Assembly: GCA_933207985.1 (NCBI GenBank)
Contig: OW240914.1
Span: 283,116,705-283,180,704, forward strand
From: Pelobates cultripes
Lineage: Eukaryota; Chordata; Amphibia; Anura; Pelobatidae
DNA length: 64,000 bases
Direction: 5' to 3'
Position numbers and translations under genes: made by a program. The notes below the pieces were generated by a model. It made no database searches. It saw only the letters and a program-made list of their open reading frames with translations, and had not been told where the DNA came from. Below, in pieces: positions 55,481-64,000 of this stretch (positions within the stretch are counted from its first letter, which is position 1; each line of letters starts with the position of its first letter).

Positions 55481-55779
55481 AGCAGGCTCCAAACACATGC
55501 ACCATACACTTTCCTGGCCCTTTTGTCCTCTGGTATCCCACTTGTGGAGACACCAGAGACAATTTAAAAGCAAACACAGTGCAAGCATGTTATTAAATTT
55601 GCTTGCGCTGCGCAGAACAAATACAGGGCCTTTTTCTAATGCCAGAGCTCTTCAGCGCAGCTCTGCGCATTGAACCAACATGCTCACTTTGAGAGGAGGC
55701 GTGCTTGTCATTAGTGGGCCACTCTGATTGAAAAATGCCCGGGCCTAATTTTTTTCCCAGTCCGGCCCTGCCTGCAGGG

Positions 55780-55846
55780 ACAGGCAATAGACACCAAAAC
55801 CACTACATTAAGCTGTAGTGGTCCTGGTGACTATAGTGTCCCTTTA
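55780..55846. mobile_element. T2-type MITE terminal fragment
   Basis: caatagacaccaaaaccact...agtggtcctggtgactatag then tgtcccttta: a 67-bp collapsed T2 end pair. Confidence 0.5.
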
Positions 55847-55904
55847 TGAATTGTATTTTTGTTGTTTAATATAAAGCTTTGTAAGTTTAAAAAAATATAT
55901 ATAT

Positions 55905-56304
55905 GGCTCCTAAATTCAATACAAATTTGTCAAGCCCTACTTATTTGTACCAAAACAACATTTGCTTAATTGAGTTATTTTGGAGCATAGGTCATGCCCC
56001 TGCAGTCTCAATGCTCAATTCTATGTAATTTAGGAGTAAAATCACTTTGTTTACACACCTCCTTGCATGTGACTTGCACAGCCCAAATATTTTCTGTAAG
56101 GAGAGATCTAATGTTTAAACTTCCTTTATTTTTTCATGCAGTCTGTTATTCACATCCAGGAGAGTTGTGGCTAGGACTGCATAGACAACTGTTTTAACTC
56201 CTAAATTACAGAAATTTGAGCAGTGAGACTGAAGAAGCACGATCTACACACAAAAACAGCTTCCTTAAGCTAAAGCTGTGTGATGCCTATAGTATCCCCC
56301 TTTA
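55905..56304. mobile_element. T2-type MITE, worn
   Basis: Carries catgcccctgcagtctcaat and attctatgtaatttaggag, later ctaaattacagaaatttgag and gcctatagtatcccccttta, matching the 61.2-kb copy in order. The left terminus is unclear. Confidence 0.55.
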
Positions 56305-56871
56305 GGGAAAGAGTAGGAATAAGGGTACCAAAGTAGAGGAAGTAAGAGTTAAAAACTGGTGGATGTGCTCATATAACAAACCTAAGAAAAACCATCAGCA
56401 GGATTCCCAGTAAATGTGAGCATGAGTATGTCAAAGGCAAAGTATATACAAGCAAGGGGGTCTGGCATATTGCAAAATGTGTGTGGTTTTATGAACACCA
56501 AATTTCAACTATTTAATAATGGAAATGCAGCAACTCTGATTTTCCAGTTTATAGCAACAGAGATTAAACGTAATCTTATTAACATTTATTTCAACAGGGA
56601 GAGAGTGTTTTTGCTGCAGCTCCAATCAGCCTTACCTGAAGTCATTATTACTGATGTCTTGAGTTCAATAAGATGCTTCTTAGAGTAGCATTGAGACTCA
56701 AGGTCTGTGCGACAATCACTGTGATCCACCAGCAATGATTCCCATAGAGAAGTACTCAAAACAATGCACTCACTTCCAATTCAAAGCGAGTGAGCCAGCC
56801 AGTCCTTCCACCTGCCTGCTTGACAGCCCAGAGAGATTGCTAGATTTATAAAATATAGTGTTGATTACTCT
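56305..56871. other. Intergenic DNA, no gene seen
   Basis: No exon or repeat terminus recognised. Confidence 0.35.
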
Positions 56872-57107
56872 TTAAAGGGACACTATAGTCACCAAAACAA
56901 CTAACTTAATGAGGCAGTATTGGTGTATAGATCATGCCCCTGCAGTCTTACTGCTCAATTATCTTCTATTTAGAGATTAATTTACTTTTGTTTCTGTTTA
57001 TGAAGCTCTAGCCACACCTCGCTGTGACAGCATGTATGGAAATAATTGTTTAATTTCCAATCACTTACTTTAAAAGTTTTTATCTTCTGCTCTGCAAATG
57101 TAATTTT
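56872..57107. mobile_element. T2-type MITE, left half
   Basis: TTAAAGGGACACTATAGTCACC, then catgcccctgcagtcttact and gctctgcaaatgtaatttta. The copy is cut at the TTAA where the next element starts; its right half is absent. Confidence 0.75.
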
Positions 57108-57452
57108 AACCCCTTAACGCCGTTACGGCGTTCTATGCCGTCCTGCATTAAAAGGGCTTTAAAGCCGTTGCGGCGGCATAGAACACCGTAACGGCTTTGA
57201 GCCCTTGGAGGTCCGGTGGACCTTCCTCCGCCGCGATCCTCTTCTGGAGTGCTGCCTGACAGCCCAGGCAGCCCTCCCCTGGCAAATGAGGCCCCAAGGG
57301 GCCATGTGATCACTCTCAAAGAGCGATCACATGGCCCCCTATAGCTGGCTGTGGATCTGCCAGCAGGGGGACTGTCTAAAATGTCAGACAGTCCCCCTGC
57401 TGATGGGGAAGTAAAAAAAAAAAAAAATAATAAACATGTTATAAAATAAAAA

Positions 57453-57505
<53 letters not shown>

Positions 57506-58665
57506 TAAATAACATCATACAAAGTGTATTTTAATATAAGTACATATATAGTAAAAAATAAATAAATTTTAACAAATCTTAACATCTGGTGAATATGCTT
57601 GTGTACAAACAGTGAACATATAAAAGGTATTAGAAATCCATACCCTGTTAAAAAATGCCTACTAGTATTATGGATTAATACAGCAATGTAAACAATAAAG
57701 CAGGACTGATTGAGACTGCACAGGAAGATTGGTAAGTATGGAGTCCTCACAGTGGAGTCAATCAGTAATAAAAATAAGATGCTAAGTGGAGATGATAGCA
57801 AGATGATACTAAATAGTATCTAATCTGCCTAAAGATAACAGTTCAATTCGGTGATTTAGATAAGCTGCTGAATGAAGGTAATGATAGGATAATACTAATG
57901 GTAAAAAAAGAAGCTTAATTTATCAAGGAGAATTAAACTTATATTAAAAACCTAGATATAGTTATAGAAGTCCTATAGTCAAAACTGTCTATTCGTCACT
58001 AGGTATATATGTCTATTAGTGTTCCACTTATTACTCACAGAATACCATCAATACGTATCAATCTGTAAGACATCTAGATCGTTTGGCAGGCAGTACCATC
58101 TTGCTATCATCTCCACTTAGCAACTTATTTTTATTACGGATTGACTCCACTGTGAGGACGCCATACTTACCAATCTTCCTGTGCAGTCTCAGTCCGTCCT
58201 GCTTTATTGTTTACATTGCTTTTTTCACACAAAAACAAATATGAACGCTAACTTTGGCCAGTGTTTGTGACTAAGTGACTACTAAAAAAGACTAAACATA
58301 CCCCACTTTCAATACCTTGGGTTGTCTACTTTTTCAAATAGTATGCCATTATGGGGGTAATTCTCATTCCTGGGCTACCACACCGTCTCAGAGGTAACAT
58401 TACTAATCTGGCAAATTTCAATTTGAAAATGGAACGTTCTATATTTGACCCTGTAACTTTCCAAAACACCATAAAACCTGTTAATGGGGGGCACTGCTGT
58501 ACTCGTGAGACATCGTGCATTACAAATATATGCATTTTTTTGCAGTAAAACCTAACAGTATTATGACATTCACAGCTAAAATGTCAGACGGAAATACAAA
58601 TTAAAAAAAAAATCGCTTTGTTTTGATCAGAACGTGCACTATTGACTCCGTCCTGAAGGGGTTAA
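57106..58665. mobile_element. CCCCTTAAGGAC-like element
   Basis: TTAACCCCTTAACGCCGTTACG on the left; GACTCCGTCCTGAAGGGGTTAA on the right. The right 450 bp shares ggccagtgtttgtgactaag, tgggctaccacaccgtctca and caccataaaacctg with the copies at 18 and 21-22 kb. Contains (AT)n at about 57462-57499 and a nested foldback. Confidence 0.7.
57685..58218. repeat. Long inverted repeat (about 130-bp arms, about 280-bp spacer)
   Basis: aatgtaaacaataaagcagg...ggagatgatagcaagatg (57685-57810) pairs with catcttgctatcatctcc...cctgctttattgtttacatt (58096-58218), with a few mismatches. It probably represents a separate foldback MITE or a TIR pair nested in the larger element. Confidence 0.85.
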
Positions 58666-59140
58666 AGGATCACTATAGGGTCAGGAACACAAAAATGTAT
58701 TCCTGACCCTATAGTGTTAAAACCACCATCTAGCCCCCTGGGCTTCTCATGCCTCCATAAATATAGCAAAATCTTACTGTATTCAAGCCAGAAGCTGTAA
58801 CTCTGCATGCGGTTTCCCTCAGAAAAACAAGCTGTCTGCCTGATCCAATCGCAGTGTCCCTTTAATTACACACATGAGTATGCTGGTCTAGCAAGCTATT
58901 AACAGAGCAGGAGGTAAGAAATTCTAGCCCAAAAATAGTTTGCAATAAAGTATAAACATTAAATGACTCTTTACAGGAAGAGCTTAGGAAGGCTGTGTAA
59001 GTCACATGCAGTGAAGTGTGGCTGGGGCTTTAACTCCTAAATGGCAGAGCATTGAGCAGCGAGACTACAGGTTCAAGATCTATACAATTAAACGGCTTAA
59101 TTAAGCTAAAGTTGTTTTGGTGACTATAGTGTCCCTTTAA
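58662..59140. mobile_element. T2-type MITE
   Basis: TTAAAGGATCACTATAGGG on the left (sharing TTAA with the preceding element); GGTGACTATAGTGTCCCTTTAA on the right. A left subterminal hairpin, ctatagggtcaggaacac / gtattcctgaccctatag, is present. Confidence 0.85.
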
Positions 59141-60839
59141 ATCAGCATGTGTACAAAATAACCCAGAGAGGACATGCAATCAACATGTAAAGCACAGTGA
59201 ACTGAAATATTCCATTAAGCAGGGATTTCGATAGCTCAGATTAGAACCCACTTCCTATACAAAGCAATATTTGGGGTGTTTAGAAAAAGTAACTGGAGAG
59301 AATGTTTCTATTTATGAAAACCATCACAGATTACTCACAAGCACTACAACAAAAGTACTTACACAATTCCGTTCCCAATACATTACTTTATTAGTATCTT
59401 ATTTACATTACACAGTGTTTAACCCATAGCTCTGATCATATAGACTCTGTATACACACCTGGAATAAATTGAGAATCTGTCAATTGAAAAAACTCTTGCC
59501 ATAGAGGTTTCATTCCTGAATATATTTATTTCTATTTTACAACTCTGTTATAAACAATTTGGGTGAAAAAACAAAGATTAGGATATTGCACTTAAGTGAA
59601 ACTACAATGATAAAGTAGATTAAACCTTCTGTATTGCTTACATTGTTAGCTGCAAAATGTTAGAAGCTCAACGTGAAGCTATATTTGTTTCTATTTTCTA
59701 TAAATACTGTAATCAAAAGGAGGGATTGTGCAACTGGGGACACCACGACTCCTGCCCAAAACACAGAACCCTTCAGAACGGGTATTTGGTACTTGTTGCT
59801 GTGCCCATCTGTAACATCTAACAAGTGAAAAACGAAAAACAAAAAAAACAAAATAAAAAAACAACCCCACAAAATATGGGAATGGAGATTAGAACAAGTA
59901 CATAAATATAAAGGAAAAAGTGATGGCACAGGAGTTTATAAAATGCTAAATTATATCTGATTGTTCTACAATACTTTGTTATCTATAATAGGTCAAAATA
60001 GTCATGTTTACTAAGGTACTTTGGCGCTATAAGGCACTGCCGATGCATAGTTTGCAATCTGTCTAAAGCTCAGACTCTGTAAATATGGCCTCCATATTAA
60101 AGACTGGCCAGCAGTCCACTCACTAAATTTCTGTGAGGTAAAAAGTGCTCTTACGAATCACCCAAATAAAATTAACATCTCCCATTAAGTTATTAGAAAG
60201 CACCCAGTTATTAGATCATAATATATTGAAGAACATTTTTTGCTTGGTCCCTCATGAAAAAGTTTACATTGTGTGGCCTTACACAATTATTTCACTCCAA
60301 GACAAACTACTGTCAGTCAACATTTATGCAGTAAAAAAAAAATTATATTTTTTTTCTTCATCTAAATGTTAGAAAGAACCTCAGCTAAAGGGCTCTTTCA
60401 CATTTCTTTCTAACCTGGTGGTTGAGCAGTAGAAGCCATTCATTCACACCTGTTATTATAAGATACATACATACTGACATTTACCCAATATCAACGCTCT
60501 GGCATAGACTACAGCATATGTGTTAAAAGTTGACTATTCAATCTTTGTTGATCTACATATATCATAATTCTTGGGACGTTTAGACCAACATCATCTTGAA
60601 AGGCAAATGTGACACTCCTGGCCAATGTTTCCCCAATAAGACATTTATGTTCAGGAAACCATTTTCCCCTTCAGTTTAAATGATCTTCAAATAGGCTGAC
60701 TTCTTACTTATTTTCACATTTTGTAATCCTTTGCTCTGTGATCATACTCTCAGGAAACAAAAGGAAACAGGAGGCTACGGTTTAAATTTTTGGTATGGGA
60801 CTCAAAGTCTAAATGGTTCTACTTTCGGACATGAGGAGG
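59141..60839 (-). other. Presumed 3' UTR/flank of the minus-strand gene at 60.9 kb
   Basis: Downstream of the stop at 60840 on the minus strand. No repeat ends are seen between 59141 and 60839, which fits a conserved 3' UTR or single-copy flank. Several possible poly(A) signals exist (for example minus-strand AATAAA-type at about 59690-59720), but none can be chosen. Confidence 0.35.
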
Positions 60840-60977
60840 TTAGGAGGCCTCAGCAGAGCTGTATGGATAGAACTTTGCAGGCTTCTGAGGCGTCAGTGTT
60901 TGTACTCCAGCTTCCTCACTCATCCGGAAAAACATCTCCTGTTCCTGCTTTTTCTGTTCCAGGTCCTCTTCCAAAGC
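60840..60977 (-). CDS. Terminal coding exon of an unidentified host gene
   Basis: On the minus strand a T-rich run and TTACTTAACAG precede 45 codons: [20 protein letters not shown]... to ...[12 protein letters not shown], then TAA (60840-60842). Only this frame is open throughout (the other two stop after about 19 codons). The first 20 residues are charged and helix/coiled-coil-like; the end is Ser/Tyr/Pro-rich. The acceptor fits the vertebrate consensus. Preceding exons would lie at higher coordinates and none is recognised up to 64000. The gene is not identified. Confidence 0.6.
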   Translation of the reverse strand, partial: ALEEDLEQKKQEQEMFFRMSEEAGVQTLTPQKPAKFYPYSSAEAS

Positions 60978-61190
60978 CTGTTAAGTAAAAAAAAAAAAGT
61001 AGCATACATTACTATCTTATGAGATTACATTCCCAGATCCATTGGTTGCCTTATTTTATTATCAGCAAAATGTTTTGTGAGGCCTGAGAAATAAACATAG
61101 AAAACAATCTATCCCAGACCTGGGTGCATCTATCTTTGCTTTCTGTCAATCATTGTTCTAAATCTTTCCCTTTATGGCCATTGAACACAA
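60978..61190 (-). other. Intron sequence upstream of the terminal exon
   Basis: Starts with the acceptor AG (60978-60979, minus strand) and the T12 tract (60988-60999). No further exon seen. Confidence 0.4.
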
Positions 61191-61728
61191 TTAAAGGGAC
61201 ACTATAGTCACCAAAACAACTTTAGCTTAATGAAGCAGCTTTAGTGTGAAGATAATGCCTCTGAAGTGCCACTGCTCAATTCTCTGCCATTTAGGAATTA
61301 AATCATTTTGTTTCGGTTTATGCAGCCCTAGCCACACCTCCTGTGGCTGTGACTGACAACCTGCGTGAAAACAAAATGGTTTAATTTTCAACCATATAAA
61401 ACATTTTTATCTCTTGCTCTGTAAATTGAACTTTAATCAAATATAGGAGGCTCCTGCAATGTCTAGCAAGCTATTAACAGAGCAGGAGATGACATTCTAA
61501 ATTAAACGGAATTGCAATAAAGGAAGTGTAAACATTAGATCTCACTTTTCAGGAAGTGTTTATGAAGGCTGTATAAGTCAAATCCAGAGAGATGTGACTA
61601 GAGCTGCATAAACAAAGTGATTTAACTGCTAAATGGCAGAGAATTGAGCAGTAAGACTGCAGGGGCATAATCTATACACCAAAACAGCTTCATTAAAGTT
61701 GTTTTGGTGACTATAGTGTTCCTCTAGT
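61191..61728. mobile_element. T2-type MITE
   Basis: TTAAAGGGACACTATAGTCACC at the left; GGTGACTATAGTGTTCCTCTA at the right, so the right TTAA has decayed. Internal order matches the 58.7-kb copy and the pieces at 6.4 and 55.9 kb. It lies within the presumed intron of the 60.9-kb gene. Confidence 0.85.
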
Positions 61729-63689
61729 GTAAAAGGAGAAAAGTATGTTTATTTCTCCTTCTCATTTGGACTGTGTGCCCTTGCTGGCCCTGAACTGGTT
61801 AGTGATTGCACTTGCCAAATCTATACATTGTAAACGAAAACGGAGTATCACATGAAAAGAGGTAACATGCTACAGCCGACTGTAAAATTCAATGGTGTAA
61901 GTCCTAGAGAAGTGAATATTCTGCTTTATTAATAGCTCTGATTTCCTGAATCAAAATCCTAACCTTATTATCTCATTTATCTATGCAGATGTATTTTCTC
62001 CATAATTATTTACTCTCTCAAATATTTTCATGATTTATTTTTAATTTAGTTAATGACCCTCCAAAACAAAACTTGATCTGAAGGAGGGATATAATTTAAT
62101 AATGAAATGTGTGATTTATGTCCCACTCTTCACACTTTAATATCCACTCCTCCCTAACTTTTAGGGAATTTGTAGTCATGTTCAGTAATATAAGTGCTGC
62201 CAACAGAAAAGCAAGACAAAGTTCTAAATGTGGATTATCGTTGTGTAAAACTGTTTAATATATATTCTGACTGCCCTACCTTTAGAACTTTGCACCACTT
62301 TTCTGTAAGTGAAACAAGGACAGTGACTGACATTTCTTATTAATTATTTAGCTTTATTTGTAAATTTATTGTTATTCACAGCTGGTCCTTACTACATATC
62401 ACATTCAAGTCTTCAGACATTGACTTTTCTGCTATTGGCACCATCTGCAGGTGATAACTTTATAAACAATAAATTTAGCTGAACACCACTAATCAGATGT
62501 GCTAGAGCTCCCTCTGCTGCTCCATATGTGATATTGCAAACTAAGATATTTTAATACCTGGGCCACAGCTCACGAGAAACATGGATTAAATCATTTTATG
62601 GCACATGAAATTGGGATCCATTTGTAATCGACTCATTGCGAGTAATATCAGGATGACAATGATGGTGCATTACCAAATTAAGCCCCACACATGATTGAAA
62701 TGTTTTAAGCTTCATACCTTTTAACTGATAAAGTTGCTATGCCTGGATGGCAGTTTTGGACTCTCTGAATAACCCAAGGCACTGGTAAAGACCATGTGTG
62801 TGTCAGGATCATGAGAAACACAGACAATGCAACATTTATTAAACTGGGGACAATCACTACAAATTTTCATGGAGGACATTCTGCTCTCAGTCTAAACCAA
62901 CCCCTAGGCCAGAACAGTTGTACTGTGGCACCCAGGCATACTTTGGTGCAAGCAATAGAGTTCTCAAAATTTTAGCAGATTTTGGGAAATTCCTCCGTTG
63001 GCCCTGGTGTAACCTACACCCAGAATTCACTCTTGCTATTCCCAAAATACTCCTTACACTTCAGACGAGACACTTGAGGACTGCCGTTCGTGTAATGTGC
63101 CACGTACTTGCCATAAGCTGTTGATTATCTGGGAATTTTGTCACTGGTTTTGGACACTCCATATACCACGAGGTCTGCCTAATACCGCATTGATATTTTT
63201 CCATTAAGAGTAGTCACTTTATCTATGTAGCATCACTCAATAAAATGTTAAAAAGAATAAAATAAAACAATGTTTGTGTAATGTCATCCTGCATGCCCTT
63301 TCAGATTCCCATTTACTTTTCAAACAGTCTTTTGTATTATTATTTCTTAGAGTTTACCACTAACTGGTTATTCCCAGACACGGAGGAATTTGGAGGGACT
63401 TTTAGCAGCAATTACTTTTACAAACAAATGTATTGGGATGAAAAATAATCAAACATGGTAGCAATTTAATATTCTTTAAACAGGGTTACTCTAATTATCA
63501 AAAGCTACATTTAGATATCCACCCCTCTGTAGCTACATTTATAATATTGAATTAACAATACTGAATTTTCACTGATAATTTTGTCCAGCGCTGGATAGTG
63601 GTGACAGGCTGGGAGAGCAAGGGCAGATTAGCCTATCAAACCCAGTTTGACGAATTAAACATGGTTAAAGAAACTATAGAAACTATAGG
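61729..63689. other. Single-copy-looking DNA, no exon recognised
   Basis: About 2 kb without repeat termini. An open stretch at 62918-63124 has no splice context or domain and is not called. Presumed intron of the 60.9-kb gene. Confidence 0.35.
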
Positions 63690-64000
63690 TTAAACTAAGC
63701 ACAGGGTCCCTATTGCCCTTAGTCCTGCAATGTAAAACATTTAGAGAAACGGCAATGTTTACATTGCAGGGCTAAGACAGCCTTCTCCTGGCTGTCTACC
63801 GGACAGCCACTAGAGGAGATTCCTGCTCGTTAGGTGACACTTGGTCGCCTGACGCTGGACGCCCTCACGCTCTGCATGAGTAGATCCAGTGTCAGAGAAA
63901 TCTCCATAGGAAAGCATTGATTCGTACCTCTGTATTAGGTCCTCCCATCTGATTACATCATTGGAAGTAAATAAAAAAATAAATAAAAAAAAAGTTTATT
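63690..64000. mobile_element. T2-type MITE fragment at the window edge
   Basis: Contains tagtcctgcaatgtaaaaca, aatgtttacattgcagggct, gacagccactagaggaga and ctccataggaaagcattg, the internal blocks of the T2 subfamily at 15.5, 26.9 and 32.2 kb. The termini are diverged or outside the window. Confidence 0.5.

Larger units (their letters stand above)
53663..55770. mobile_element. hAT-like element filled with microsatellites
   Basis: Left CAGGCCCGGACTGGCC, right CCCAGTCCGGCCCTG: inverted termini of the same type as at 43937. The GC-rich left part has short hairpins (gccggcaggggagatc / gatctcccctgcc). The flanking 8-mers (gcttagag / cctgcagg) do not match, so it may be a composite or have lost its TSD. 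Confidence 0.6.

Noticed and set aside
60731..60988. 85-codon plus-strand frame over the 60.9-kb exon
   Set aside because: Antisense to the exon with a proper acceptor; the plus frame has no splice signals and low protein-like character.
1..64000. A novel bacterial-type defence or biosynthetic system
   Set aside because: No operons, ribosome-binding sites or prokaryotic-type genes; all coding signals are vertebrate exons or eukaryotic transposons.

Overview
The window is vertebrate nuclear DNA and very probably from an anuran amphibian. It has intron-split coding exons, no operons, a 100-base assembly gap and dense interspersed repeats. The repeats include many TTAA-flanked T2-type MITEs with termini like TTAAAGGGACACTATAG, a family described from Xenopus. 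Nothing prokaryotic is present. The species cannot be named from the sequence alone.

Host genes are sparse. The firmest is the first coding exon of sh3pxd2b (the Tks4 adaptor) on the minus strand at 13938-14009. It opens with MPRRSIVQVCVQDVQKRR and ends at a consensus GTGAGT donor, so everything from 1 to 13937 is best read as intron 1. A second convincing exon, also minus, lies at 60840-60977: a polypyrimidine tract and AG acceptor followed by 45 codons and a stop, i.e. the last coding exon of an unidentified gene. A GC- and CpG-rich, apparently unique stretch at 49700-50090 looks like a CpG-island promoter and contains a short minus-strand ORF with a good start context.

Most of the rest is layered transposons, which can be ordered by nesting and target-site duplications (TSDs). 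1-15 kb: intron and upstream DNA with T2 MITEs, LINE tails and a 1.2 kb solo LTR (TSD ctgcc). 15.5-23.2 kb: two CCCCTTAAGGAC-ended elements with nested T2, LINE and hairpin insertions. 23.7-25.6 kb: an L1-like 3' end with a 15-bp TSD. 27-32 kb: a Tc1-like MITE split by a hAT-type element (8-bp TSD) that carries a long palindrome and two tandem arrays. 32-37 kb: elements ending in TGCACATGTCTA with TTCGG-rich ends, one with a 70-bp minisatellite. 37-44.4 kb: a T2-like shell around palindromic hAT-like DNA, into which a Penelope-like retroelement inserted (38709-43812). 45-49 kb: more palindromic hAT-type elements and the assembly gap. 51.5-55.8 kb: a Tc1 transposase relic, a CR1-like ORF1 esterase fragment and microsatellite-filled hAT-like DNA. 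55.8-64 kb: T2 MITEs and a third CCCCTTAAGGAC element.

The most notable element is the Penelope-like one. It has two direct terminal repeats, a 13-bp TSD, an intact 384-codon ORF1, and an overlapping +1-frame ORF2 with reverse transcriptase, a Cys cluster and a GIY-YIG endonuclease, broken only by two in-frame TAA codons. A hammerhead-like motif lies in its 3' region. Also notable are the hAT-type elements that combine CAG...CTG ends, a large GC-rich palindrome and a simple-sequence array, where very similar palindromic cores occur between different ends.
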